From Agelas oroides (lineage: Eukaryota > Porifera > Demospongiae > Agelasida > Agelasidae), in contig OX422193.1 in the NCBI GenBank assembly GCA_949130485.1, positions 5,624,871 through 5,688,870 on the forward strand: 64,000 nucleotides of DNA. Direction: 5' to 3'. The position numbers were made by a program, and so were the translations under genes. The stretch's first letter is position 1. Every line of letters starts with the position of its first letter. Below the pieces are notes generated by a model, which searched no databases, was not told the DNA's origin, and saw only the letters and a list, made by a program, of their open reading frames with translations. Shown piece after piece: positions 48,545-60,970 of the stretch.

Positions 48545-51500
48545 TCAAAAGAGATATCCTCGCTTGTGATATCTTGATGGAAGACTTCTTCCCTTTGGAC
48601 CACTGGGCCTTCGGAAGCTACTATCGAGAGGCCGTAATGCTGCTCCCCTTCTGGGCTGTGTAAGAGAGACATAAATAGATGCACTACATTTGGTGGTAGT
48701 AAGATGCATGGGTCACACTGACTACACACATAGTGATGGCACCGTACGGAATACAGTGTCATGAATCTTGCATACTTACATCTTCAAAGGACGATGAGGG
48801 CTCGTAGGTGATAGTATCATCACTGGATAGTGTTCGTAAGGCCTTTGGCTTTGGGGCTATAGGAGGAGGCTTCTTCTTGGGAGGAGAAGCAGAGATCAGG
48901 CTGGAGAGGTAACAGAAACTATGCATTAGTCATGAATGAATAAATACCACATCCCTCCATCACCTCTCTCTCTAGGATGTGGATTTGGTGAAATACAAAT
49001 GATCAGTCTGTAGTCTGGTACAAGTTGTATCTCAAGAGTATAGCATCACAAGGCAAGTTCAACTACGACAATAGCTACCTGAGGTTCAATGCTTTATGGT
49101 AACATGACAGTATTCATAAGTACTACCGCCAATTATCAATCTGTTTACAACAACTACTGCACACGTCCCACCATAGGTATGCACGTTTATTCTTCTACAC
49201 AGCATGCTGTGCAGCAAGAAGAAAATTATATACCTTAAGGGCACTATAGATTGCGGGTATTTAATTTAGCGATTTTAGCGAATAACCCATTTTTCGCTAA
49301 AAATTGTACTCGCCGATATTAAATTCATTGCTACATTCATTCCAATAACTAGATTAAAATTTCAAAATCACTAAAATGAATACCCGCTAAATCCGCTATT
49401 TTTCAAAACCGCTAAAATTTGTAACCGTTAATAATAGTAACCCTAAGGTAAGGCTACATGCTGCAGGGCTACAGACAAAAGGGAGGCAGGAGTGACCAGG
49501 GGCAAAGCCACCATACACCCTGTATTTCTGTATTTCCATCACCACAAACACCTGTTGGACCCTTCACCCACCTGCTGTCGATGGCCCCTCCTCCCCCCTC
49601 CTCCTGCATGGTCCTCCACTCCCATTGGGCAGTGAGCTTGGCATGAGCTGAGGGACGGAGAGGGCTAGGCATACCACCATTCACCTCCTCCTCCTCTTCA
49701 CTCGAAGACCAGTCACTAGAATCATCGCTCCCTGATCAGGAGAGAGGTTATACAGTGATTTCTGGTCATCAAGTCACACAAAATGTCCACATACATAGCT
49801 ACAAAAACTAATGATGGCAGCATAATGACAATACTCGACGAAGCAGAGAGCTAGATTCATCACCTTGATTGGAAGTGATATTATTAGTACATCACCTGTA
49901 GCCTCAAATGAAGATTGTACTTTACTTCCTTCACACTTCAGCAAAGTAAATTAGTTTCCTGGCCCATTCTGCTGCCATTCTTGCTATCTTTGCATACATA
50001 TGTATAGAACATATCTGTCTCATCTAACCTTGACCCCAGGCCACTCACAATATGAAATATGAAAAGTGGAGAAACAGCTATGATATAAAATCTGGGAGCA
50101 GCCTGGGAAGGAGGCTACATGCATGCACATCTATTGTCAAGACCCTAATCCAAGCTGGAGATACATACACATGCATTGTCTACTTTTGAGCTCCAGCTGG
50201 TTCTTTACGTACAACTTTATAGGTCCATGTAAATCTCCACACACAGGAGGCCAATGGCAGATACAGCCTTATCCCAAGTCTCTGATCCACCAATGATCAG
50301 AGGAAAGCAGGAGTGACTTAGGTACGACTTAGTTTACACAGTGATACATGTACAATGTGGACACCTGCTTCAGTGGATGAAGGCTGAGGAGCAGGAAGTC
50401 CAATAGTAAGGGAGGTTGTGTCTGGCACAGGGATGGTGGAATCAATTGATGGGAGATCAAATGTAACCCCAGGAGACGGTTTCTGCAGGAGAGATAATAC
50501 ATTCTGGTATGTTAACAGGAAAGTTGCTGCATGACTCCCATGACCACCAGAAGTCATTAAAGGTAATTGATACTCAGAGAACTATTGTAACACTCATTAC
50601 ACACAGGGATCTTAGCCAAGAGACTGAGATTATACCTTCCAAGGGGAAAATGAATGTAAATCGTGTTTGTGACAGTCTCACCTTGCTAACAGCAGGAGGT
50701 TGCAAGCCAGTTTGTGGCTGGGACTTCAGACTAGACAAGTAGCTGTCACTAGCAGTCATGTGACTAGTTGGAGTGTCATGTGACATGAACGATGGCTTCT
50801 CATTGTTTGACTCGAGGAGTGATGTCATCATCCCAAACTCTGTGCTGTGTGACCCCAATGTCAGGCCACTTCCATTTGAGTACATGCTCGAGAAGGAGGT
50901 GGAGGTGGAAGAAGAGGAGGGAGCGTGGAAGGCCTCTAGACCTGGGAGCTTTGCGCCCATGCTGGATGTGAGGGAGGTGGAAGAGGAGGAGGGAGCATGG
51001 AAGGCCTCTAGACCTGGGAGCTTTGTGCCCATGCTGGATGTGAGGGAGGTGGAAGAAGAGGAGGGAGCGTGGAAGGCCTCTAGACCTGGGAGCTTTGTGC
51101 CCATGCTGGATGTGAGGGTACCATAGGAAGTAGAGAGGGTGCTAGAGTAAGGAGTGTAGGAGGAGTAGGTTGAGTATGGGGAAGAATACGAGGAGTAGGA
51201 GGAGGGGGAGAACAGTCCAGATGTGAGCAGTTTTTCTGAAGCGGTACCCGAAGTTGCACCTGGCTTGGAGTTTAGGTATGTTGATAGCTTTTCCCGTAAG
51301 TCACGAACCTGCAATGGAGGCAAGTGTACATGAACTTATTTGAGGTGAAAGAAGAAAAGAACAGTGAGGTGCAATCAAAGGGCCCAAACCTGAGTAGCCA
51401 AGTGTACATGAACTTATTTGAGGTGAAAGAAGAAAAGAACAGTGAGGTGCAATCAAAGGGCCCAAACCAGAGTAGCCAAGTGTACATGAAGTTATTTGAG

Positions 51501-54500
51501 GTGAAAGAAGAAAAGAACAGTGAGGTGCAATCAAAGGGCCCAAACCTGAGTAGCCAAGTGTACATGAAGTTATTTGAGGTGAAAGAAGAAAAGAACAGTG
51601 AGGTGCAATCAAAGGGCCCAAACCTGAGTAGCCAAGTGTACATGAAGTTATTAAGAACAGTGAGGTGCAATCAAAGGGCCCAAACCTGAGTAGCCAAGTG
51701 TACATGAAGTTATTTGAGGTGAAAGAAGAAAAGAACAGTGAGGTGCAATCAAAGGGCCCAAACCAGAGTAGCCATTCACACACATGAGCTCCACATGCAT
51801 CATGAAAATAATGCCTAGTCGCATACAAGTGGCCTACGTCTGGTAGAAATGTCCTAACTAGATATGTGATATGATAGGCACCTGGTAATGTACAATGCAT
51901 TGTATGTAACTCCCATAACATATGTAGGTATACGCAGGTGCAGCACCGTGCCTCATGCAGATATGGAAACAGCTTAGTCGGTATTTTGTAAGTGAAAGTG
52001 GGAAGATAGTCTGGCGTGCGGAAGAAAGTCGAGGAGTCAGTTGGGTCTGGCCATGAAGGGCTGCCTCCAGCTCATAGACATGGCAATTACGAGATGTTTA
52101 TCACTTACCAACGCAAAGTATATCACTCAGCTGCTAGCCCACAATCGTGTGTTTTCTCTGTCATACAGTAACTGTCTTGGTAAATGGCCCTCCTAGTTTG
52201 CCATCGTCATTGCAGCAGAGTGCGCATGTGGCAGTGGGGTACATATACAGTATAAAACTTGCATGTATACTTCAACCTTAAACCCATTACAGACATACAT
52301 ACCACAAACATACATACAAGCAAAACCTCAGATTAAGACCCCACCAGCGTCCATCATGCCAGCACAATTATGTGCCTCATGCTAAGGTGTTCAGCAATTA
52401 GATATTTAGTAACATACCGTATAGGTGCCTTGTAATATAGCTATGTTGAAATGTCCCGTAACATACAGTTCTAGGTACCTAAATGTACCTAGAAACATCC
52501 AGTAACATATAGAGTTTCATGAACCTGTACTTAGAAGAAAGTTTATCATGCAAGTAAGTTTTTGAGTCAGCCCAATACATAAACTTTTCCATACTACGTG
52601 TACAAATGACTAGCGGAGGCCTTGATACACGATTAATAAACAGATGGGTGTACTTCTCAGCATGAACAAAAATTTTTTACAATGACTTTCATTTTAGGTA
52701 GCTTGCATGGGCTTGTTTTCTTCCAAGAATGGGCTTGTTTTAAGGGTGAGAAACAATTTAAAACTAATTTACATAGAAGGCTACCCTATTCTACACACTA
52801 GACATCATGTTATTAAAGTCACAAAGTTACATTTTGCATACCTCCTTCTCCAGTTCATGTGTTCTCTGTTCAGCAGCTGCAGCCTTCTCATCAGCAATCT
52901 GCAGCAGCTGTATGTGCACCTTACTGGAGACCATCTCGGACTTGTCCCGGGAGGCCTCGGTGACCCGGTCCAACAACCGTCTGACTTCATTCTGGGACTG
53001 CAACAACTCTGTCTGTAACACTATAGAGGGGAGGAGAGGGGAGAGGAGAGGTTAGGGGAGCGTGATAGAGGTGAGGGAGTAAAATACACAATCAGGTGGA
53101 ATGGGGGAAGGGGGTGGGGAGTAGAGGAAGTGAGGAGGAGTGGAGAGTGTTTTGAAATGGGAGAGCAGAGTAGGCAAGAGAGGGAGTGATGAGGTGGGAT
53201 AAGAGAAAGGTTGAGAAGAAGAGGAGGAGGAAGGAAAGGAAGAGAGTGAATGGGAGAAGGGGCGAGAGGAAAGAAATTTGATAGGGTGAGGTCATGAGGG
53301 TATTGAAATGAAGGAAGATGGGATGAAGGAAGGGGCAGGTAGGAGGAAAGGTGGACCAAAAAGCAACAAAGGAAAAAGGTAATCAGCGAGTGGATAGTAT
53401 GAAAGGAGAAGGGAAGGGTTATGGGGATGCTGTCTTCAGTGAACTAAGCAGCTCAAACTATTTTTACATACAACATGGAACCAGCTACACAATGAACAAC
53501 GAAGCTCTCATCATGATGGGTTGTGGATCACTTGCAGTTTAGCCTACTCAGCAGTTCACATGACCATTAAAGTGTTTCCAACACCTGCATGACAACCAAT
53601 GCACCAACCTTGAACCTTCTGCTCAGCCTCCTTGGCTCTTCCCTCAGCCAGCTTGGCCTCCACCATGTAGTCTATCCCCCTGAGGTGGTAGCCAATGTGA
53701 TCAATCACAGACTTGGAAATGATATTGAGCTTTCCTAACTTCTGCTATCAAATGGATGCTTGGAATCTAGAGCAGATCAAATCTATGCATGTACAGTGTA
53801 TAATATCTTTCGTACCAAGTAACTTCTCACAACTATTGTACATGTACACTTCTAAGTCAAGTCCAGTCCCAACATGCTGGTGGAAAGCAAATATGCACAA
53901 TCATACTATGACTCAGTATTGATTGATCCAGCTAACTACAAGAAACGGAGAGCTCAAATCTAGCCTCATGCCCAGCATGGAGAGAGGAAAGCAGTCTGGG
54001 AATAAGGCCAGTTGGATTTCGAGAGCAGCAAGAGTGGATTGACTACATGTAATATACTCATGTATGCACATGTGAAATCTGCAACAGGGCCTTACAGTTG
54101 ATTTTTGCATGTATGGAGTTCTACAAGTACAAGCATGGTGGTCAGCAACTTGTCATAAAACCCTAACTGTTATCACAACTTCTGGTTGCACGAGGACCAA
54201 CTGTGTAGCCAATCAAAGCTACAATACGTTTGTCACTCACATAACCAGATGTTGAAATTTAGAGTTAGACTACAGAGCGACAATAATTTACACACCCTCT
54301 GCTCATCAGGGAGACAGCATTCTGCTCCTCCAGCTTTCGAACCTGGTGGGAAAAGGTAGACAGTTAGCTGAACAGTAAATGATAACAATATCAATTCACC
54401 TTTACCATGAACTTGAATTGCTTTGCTGTGTGTATGTATGTATCTACATACATGTATGTATGTATGTATGTATGTATGTATGTATGTACATGTAGCAAGG

Positions 54501-56772
54501 GCACGGTTTCATCACTGTGCAAGCTAAGATAAGATTACAGAAGAGCCAATCTGCTAGTGATTACAAGCAATTCAAGGACCTTTATTGAAGTATGTAGTTT
54601 AGAGGCTGCCTACACATACGAGACTTGCAATCAACTGTTGGGAATCAGACTTTGCAGTGTTACATACGTAGGCTAAGTGTTAGGGTATCCCTGTCCTCAC
54701 CAGCAATGATGTTCCAGTGAGGCTGTCCTCGAGTTCTGAGATCCTCTGGTCCTTTTCTTCAGCCTGCCTCTTAACATAAGCTAGCTCACCCTGAGGAGTG
54801 AACACGAGCACAAGAGTAAATATACTGCATTAGACCTACGCATACTACAAGTTCAAGCCTAAGATATTGAACGGGAAAGAAAGTACCCTAAAGTGATGGT
54901 GTGGTGAACTTATTTCTCCTAATTTCGTGTTAGTTGTAAATGAGCATATGTACATATAGATGTTGATCATTTATTTTCCACACATTTCCATGTGCAATGA
55001 ATTTTGGTGGCGAGGCAGTTAATCATGTGTCGTCAATGTGCATGTGGAACATGAGTCTGCAGAAAGCAGTGATACTGAACACATTTGCAAGGTCCACCAC
55101 TCCTCTGGAGTACATTCGCAAACACCCAACAAAGATCATGTGTCACCACATATAGATGTGATGTCATGAAATGCTCTATAATACATATATCTAATTCATG
55201 CAAATGTATGGAATCAATCGGGAAGCCTTGCAGCTGCATGCAGTTTATAAAAGGCCGTATTTTTTTACTACATGACACACAAGAATCTACATCACTACTA
55301 CGAGTCACATGAGAACCCGTATCAGTACTACAGGTCACGCAAGAATCCATATCAGGTACTGCAAGTCATCTGCATTAATTACATGTACATCTGAACATGC
55401 AGCGAGATCAGATGATCATATATGATAAAATCATTATCACCATAGCACCAAGCTATACCTGAAAAAATATCACTTGTTTTTACCATTGGCATCGTTACTC
55501 ATGCTATACACTCGTAACAACATAGATGGCAACAAACTTGTGATATTTTTTGGTATAGCTTTGTAATATGGTAATACGTATACGTGCACATACCTTCACA
55601 TCACCTAGTTCATTCTCTAATCGAAGTCGAGTGGTTGTCTCTGACACACTTTTCTGGCGCAGAGTGCTCAAATCTGATTGGACAATCTTTACTAGCTGCT
55701 CAGCTACCATTCTCTGTGACTTCTCTTCGTTCATCTGGCTCATTGCAGCCTTGCGCTCGTCTTGCAGCTTCTGGAATAGTTCTGTCTCCCTCACCCTCTC
55801 CATCAGCTCATAACAGCTCAACTCTGTGTTACATGCCACATCTTGGGTCAGTACAGATTCTGTGGTGGTAGACACTGACTGCACATCAATGAGTGTGTTG
55901 GTCGATGCTTCATTCACCTGCTTCAATTCAGTCTGAGTGTGCACGGTGGAAATGTCTAGCTCCATCTGGGTGGATACATCACATGTGGCTACCAATTGGA
56001 CAGGGATTAATGAACTAGCCCTATCTTCTAGGGCTGCTAGCTGGGTGGAGTCACATTTAGACTCTGCTTCTTGCTGGGAGAGGAAATCAGGAGACGATGC
56101 TAAAATATCAAAACGTTGCAAATCCTTGCTGCTATCTTGACAAACAGACTCCTTGTCCAGTTTGGCCACTTCAGTGCCACCAATGTTGGGATGACCATTA
56201 GGAGAGAGCTCTGAATGGATGGTAGAGAATTCCTCAGAGCTGCCAGGTATAGTTGGCACCTGACTTTCTAGATTCATAGCAGGAAGAAGAGCTTCAGTTT
56301 CCACATACAACCTCTCCGCTTCGTGGGACTGTAACGATTCCTGCTGCGCTTGTAGCTCTTGAATGACAGATTCAGCCAAGTACCGTTCACCTGAACTACC
56401 AGTAATCCCCTGGGTTACTCCTGCATAGTCCATAGGAGATGCTTGTATACATGATTCCTCCTGTTCTGATGGGGAAAGAATAATGTTCTCCTCTGCAGAA
56501 TACCAATCTACAGAATCAGTGGTTGACTCTGCCTCTGATTGGCTCAAATCACTCTGTTGGTTTCTAGTTTGTTCCACGAGTTGATCACCTTTACTTATAT
56601 GCAGCGCATAGAGGGGTTCCACGGTGTGCACTGTTGTGTAGTGGTGCCACATGCGACCAGCCTCTGTTGATAGGGCAATTGCAACAGCTTTAAGTGTGGC
56701 ACTCTCATGAGCCACAGTGACTTGTCCCTCATCTTCCACCACAACCTGTACTTCAGCCATTGCTGCTAGCAT
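48545..56772 (-). CDS. Coiled-coil protein of unknown function, about 912 residues, complete
   Basis: Ten exons on the minus strand with consistent phases: 55594-56772, 54701-54790, 54292-54342, 53609-53711, 52842-53020, 50682-51308, 50365-50482, 49572-49731, 48780-48900, 48545-48655 (TGA). The ATG is at 56772, or 56760, which has the better context. Residues 1-270 are acidic and Ser-rich. About 290-540 are a long coiled coil (ELMERVRETELFQKLQDERK, then RRLLDRVTEASRDKSEMVSS). Exon 50682-51308 is Ser/Tyr-rich and holds three 24-residue repeats (SSMGTKLPGLEAFHAPSSSS). Next come an acidic SDDSSDWSSSEEEEE stretch, a Pro/Lys stretch (SPPKKKPPPIAPKPK) and a basic C-terminus (RRPSGPKGRSLPSRYHK). I see no catalytic domain. 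The layout suggests a cytoskeletal or centrosomal scaffold, which is a guess. The exon 54292-54342 to 53711 junction has the weakest splice sites. Confidence 0.85.
49233..49448. mobile_element. 216-bp TA-target MITE with natural empty site
   Basis: The ends are CCTTAAGGG and CCCTAAGG, flanked by TA on both sides, with several cgctaaa/tttagcg blocks inverted inside. The paralogous sequence at about 37855-37880 (gaagaaaattaaatagggctac) lacks it. It lies in an intron of the coiled-coil gene. Confidence 0.8.
49740..50364. other. Intron of the coiled-coil gene
   Basis: A degenerate TAGCCTCG-type copy (aaccttgaccccaggcc to gcagcctgggaaggaggcta) lies at about 50028-50117. Nothing else was recognised. 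Confidence 0.5.
50925..51118 (-). repeat. 72-bp coding repeat, three copies
   Basis: Three nearly identical 72-bp units lie in frame within exon 50682-51308 of the coiled-coil gene, each encoding 24 residues. Copies differ by a Thr/Ala change and a few silent changes, so the expansion is recent or homogenised. Confidence 0.9.
51319..51775. repeat. 78-bp intronic minisatellite, about 6 copies
   Basis: Units run from gtgtacatgaagttatttga to caaacctgagtagccaa, starting about 10 bases upstream of the acceptor of exon 50682-51308. One copy has lost about 28 bases. As 78 is a multiple of 3, long open frames appear on both strands; these are artefacts. Confidence 0.93.
51776..52841. other. Intron, nothing recognised
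   Basis: The intron is AT-rich and holds neither exon nor element that I can define. Confidence 0.5.
53025..53345. repeat. Polypurine tract, about 320 bp
   Basis: The + strand is almost only G and A (ggggaggagaggggagag and similar), with few pyrimidine interruptions. It lies in the intron just upstream of exon 52842-53020 of the minus-strand gene, so the sense strand is pyrimidine-rich there. Such mirror-like tracts can form triplex DNA. Confidence 0.85.
53953..54009. mobile_element. Degenerate TAGCCTCA-type foldback copy
   Basis: tagcctcatgcccagcatgg and gcagtctgggaataaggcca are weakly inverted ends in an intron. No target duplication was seen. Confidence 0.5.
54430..54493. repeat. (GTAT)n microsatellite
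   Basis: GTAT/ATGT tetranucleotides run over about 60 bases with one interruption (ctacatac). Confidence 0.95.
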
Positions 56773-56834
56773 ACAGCATAGGAACTATGAGGTGGTGGAT
56801 TTACTCACATTGGTCCTGATGATACAAGATTACA

Positions 56835-57045
56835 AGAATGGGCCTCAATACATACATATATATATACAACATCCAGAACTATATGGCTGATAGAAATACA
56901 TATGGGCCTCAATACATACATATATATATACAACATCCAGAACTATATGGCTGATAGAAATACATTGGGCCTCAATACATACATATATATATATGTATAC
57001 AACATCGAGAACTATAAGTCTATATGGCTGATAGAAATACATACA
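56835..57045. repeat. Minisatellite of about 68 bp, three copies
   Basis: Units consist of gggcctcaatacatacatat, a (TA)n run, caacatccagaactatatgg and ctgatagaaatacat. The array lies just upstream of the start codon of the coiled-coil gene, within its likely 5' flank. Confidence 0.9.
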
Positions 57046-57309
57046 GACAAGATAGAGTGAGGCCGGGTCACACACTCAACACTAGTGCAACTTGCACCTG
57101 CACACTATCACAATAATTTTGTGTCCATCGATCTACACACAGCACGAGAAAGACCATAAGTTAGTTCTAAGATACCTGTTGCTTGACTTTCAATGAATTT
57201 CAGATGTGCTTGCATGGCGCAAACAACAGCAAACTTCTAAATAACGCACACCGATTATGGTGTGCTACAAATAGAAATACGGTTCTGCTCTGAAGCTTGC
57301 GGAACCAGA

Positions 57310-57440
57310 TAGAGCCATTATAGAATGGGGTAGAGTCAAGTACAGTCTACTGCAACATGGCAAAGCCATGGTGTAGAGTGAGGTAAAGTCAAGAAAATCA
57401 AGTACAGCTACTGTAGTCTGGCCGGGGTAAAGTCAAATAC
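57310..57440. repeat. Isolated GTAGAGTCAAGTA-type repeats
   Basis: A few degenerate units (gtagagtcaagtacagt, ggtaaagtcaag) resemble the large array at 60971-64000 and flank the MULE gene on its left. Confidence 0.6.
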
Positions 57441-57658
57441 CCTGTCATGGCCAAAAACTAGTGGGAAGTTCCTATTTCACGGAACGGACCGGATCGGACC
57501 GGAACCAGACCCTATTCCACGGAACGGACCAGCACGCATGCGCGAGTTCTACCCGGGAAGTGCGAACAATGAAGACCAAATGGCAACAGCACTGCAAGTA
57601 TCTGTAGCGGTTCTTCCCCTCACAAAGATCGTGAACCTTCTGGAAAACCCTCCAGACG

Positions 57659-60600
57659 ATGGAATCACTACTTCTACCTCCAGCAAAACCCAAGGGAGGC
57701 GAAGTATACATTTACAAGCCCAGATGTGACACAGAAAAAGGTATTTAATATACGAATGATACAGACTTCGGCAATACAGTATGATTATACAACAATAAGT
57801 CTTGCACACTCAGGAAGGATCTCACCTAGAATGCCCTGTAAAATGAAAGTGTAATCATATTAATCATGTGCAGATGACTGGCGCAGTGATCAGTACAGGT
57901 GGGTCAACCAAGGAGTTCATTCACTTCCCAAGAAGGAACCACTGCTGAAGAAGTCATACTTCCAACTACATACACCATATGGTCGATCCAAAGAATTCAC
58001 TTCACATTGGCATGCCTACCAGTTACTCTCTGCAAACAGCAGTGGCTTAACTTTGATCCACTATGTTGGGAATGAGAAAGCTGCAGTCGATGTTCCTCAT
58101 GGAAATCAGAAGCAGAACAAAGAACGTGGGTATACACGAACATGTCCCTCTGTCCTTCGAAAACTTGAAGACGATTGCTCAAAAGGTACAACCTCAAAGG
58201 TTTACAAGTCAGCAATTTCAAACATCCCTCCATTAACACACATGACTGTGTTACAGCCTCGAAATGACAAGCAGGTTGAGAACATCAGAACCAAACAGCT
58301 TCAAAAACATCGTATTTCACATGATGCACTCTGTAACTTGCATGAAATGGCTGTTGACATGCCTGACTTCATACACACAATTCATACTCATCCAGACTTT
58401 GTGTGTGTCTATGGTCAGCGAGCACTGCTAGAGGAACTGGATGGGTACTCCTTCTCAATTCACCATCAGGTCAGCTGCTCTCGTATGATACCACCTTCCA
58501 CCTGGGTGATTTTTTATGTCTCAGTGCTGTGCTTCAGACACACTGTTCAAAGAGGTTCCTGTCATTTCAGCTGCATTCCTATATAGTGCATGAGAGAAAA
58601 TTTGAGAAGCATCACAAAGAGCTCTTCGGTGTCTGTACGAAGTTGGTACGATCTCTCAACCACACAACATGCCCCATGGTTACAGATGAAGAAGTGGCAA
58701 TTGTGAATGCTGTAGCACAAGTCATACTTCAAGTCCCTCAACTACTGGGAACCACATCGTCCGTGCTGTGATGGCATGGCTACGCCATGTCAAGACATCT
58801 CCGTCTACCTGAGTGACATCAGAGATCTCTTCCACCTCCCTACAGAAGAGGAATACACTAGCAAGTTAGCTTCTATGAAACAGAAGTGGAGTGCTCCATT
58901 CTCTGATTACTACACCAATCAAATCCACCCTGACGTTCATTCAATTGCACGATGGGCCATTGAATCATATGGTGTGTATCACCCTTACAGTGGCGTCACA
59001 AACAACCAGTCAGAATCACTGAACCATGTGCTCAAACAGCTGCAGGAATGGTGTGAGTTACCACTCGATTGCATGATCTTAGCACTGAACCATCTGCAGT
59101 CATACTACAAGGTAGAAATTGTGCCGTGGCCAGCATGGTCTTGGCAAGTACCACTTACACCCCCAGTACAGAAAACTGGTGAACACACAGCCCCTCCCAG
59201 TTGAGAATGAGTACTCTCCTGAGCAAATAGTGGAATGAATCAAAGGAAATCCTAAGGAAACAACCACCGAAAACATTGCACCTAAGCCTCAGAAGAAACC
59301 ACCCAAAGCACTTTCTCAGAGGGAACGTGCAAGAAGGCTAATCGAGGGTAAGAAGATCCTGCTTTGAACCTACCCTCCACACATTTACTGTCATTGGGTC
59401 AGAAGAACATCCACATGTAGTCAGGCTTTTCCCAAAGCAATCTGTTCCTGTCCATCCACTACCCAATGCTGCCACATTCTGGCAGCTAAAATGTGCATTG
59501 GATGGAAAGTGACAGTCAGAAAGGGAAGATTAACCTCACCCAACTCAGAAGAAAAGTTCATAGCAGAACTGAAAAGAAATCAGGCCGGAAACGTCCTAGA
59601 CCAGGAGACTGTGACATCATCCCTGCACCAGACTCTGAAGTTGGTACTGAGGAGACGGAAGTTGAGCCTGAGGGAGAGAGACAAGATCCTCACCTGGAAC
59701 CTGAGGGAGATACACAAGGTCCTCACCTGGAACCTGAGGGAGAGACAGAGATACAACACAAAAGAGAAGAAAACACAACAAAAGGTATACCATGCACTTC
59801 CCCATTCTTGCATGAAAAGGTTTGATTTGGTTGTTTTTGTTCATGTCTCATTAGGGAGCAAGCGACGACACATGCATATAGTTATCTCAGAGATGAGAAG
59901 ATAAGGAAAAAGAAGAGTAAGAAAAATCACGATTCGGAACCATATGATGCTGATGCACACACCTCACTGCAAACACAACCAGAACCTTGGATAGAAGAAT
60001 TGGGGTTGAGCAAATATGACAAAGGGGTTCTCAACCAGGGAAAGTGGCTTAATGACACTTTGATTGATGCTGGTCAGAAGCTGCTAAAAAAGGAATTTGG
60101 TGGCAAGATTGAAGGCCTACAGGACTTGTGCCTGACACGAACTTTGGCCTTGGATGTTTGCAGCAGTGAATTTGTTCAAGTTCTAAACAAGGGTGACTGC
60201 CACTGGTATACCATTTCGACAATAGGATGCCAGCAGCCAGCTACAGTCAGGGTGTATGACAGTGCATCCAAATACATCACCTACAGAAATAAAGAGGAGA
60301 TAGCATCATTGCTATGTACTTCCAATAGCAAAGTCACGCTTCACTACATCAATGTTCACATTTAGATGGGAGGAACAGATTGTGGCTTGTTCTCACTTGC
60401 CAATGCTACTGCCCTTTGCCATGGAATGGATCCAACGTCATGTATATATGACCAGCGGCAAATAAGAAAGCACTTCTCGCACTGCCTCACAAACAGGAGA
60501 ATGGAAGTATTCCCACTCCATCGGAAGCGACGAATAATGCCCCAACCAGTGAAGTAGAAAACTTTGCAGTCTATTGTCACTGTCGCCTCCCATGGGACAG

Positions 60601-60730
60601 AAAACATGCCCATGATGACATGACGATGTGCACTACGTGCAGAGACTGGTTTCACGAAACCTGCGATGATGCTCAGTCTAACAGCCAGTCACAGTGGGTG
60701 AGCAAAAGATGCCAAAAACTGTCAAACTAG
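57659..60730 (+). mobile_element. MULE DNA transposon gene with SWIM, Ulp1-like protease and PHD segments (decayed)
   Basis: A short first exon (57659-57740, MESLLLPPAKPKGGEVYIYK) splices in phase to 57874 (DDWRSDQYRWVNQG). MULE transposase follows: YDTTFHLGDF with the first catalytic Asp (about 58487), PMVTDEE with the second, then RDLFHLPTEEEY and PYSGVTNNQSESLNHVLK. At about 59450 a SWIM zinc-finger pattern CxC...CxH reads CSCPSTTQCCHILAAKM. Basic repeats follow, then an Ulp1/SENP-like C48 protease (GKWLNDTLID, His in CHWYTIS, Asp in VYDSAS, Cys in GGTDCGLF). A PHD-like finger (VYCHCR, CTTCRDWFHETC) ends at 60730. Several frameshifts interrupt the transposase, and a TAG stands where the protease normally has its oxyanion Gln, so it is inactive. 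I found no terminal inverted repeats. Confidence 0.85.
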
Positions 60731-60970
60731 CACTGTCAAATTTATGTATCGTCATGTAACTTATCAAGTAGTAGTCCACGTGTATCACAGTATTTCAGCT
60801 CACACTGCCCCTCGATCGGAAGTCCAATTCTTCGAAGTAGTTGGATCCCTTTCTCTCTGACTTTGACTTAGGTTAAGGTCTGACTGTCAGGTCTGGAGCA
60901 TGTTAAAAACCTGAGCCAGCGCCTCGCACTTGCCACATCCGCCCCCCAGCTAGGGCTACCAATACTTTCA

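Noticed and set aside
51301-51921. Open frames of 121-206 codons over 51.3-51.9 kb
   Set aside because: They follow the 78-bp intronic minisatellite, again a multiple of 3. The flanking exons show the region is an intron.
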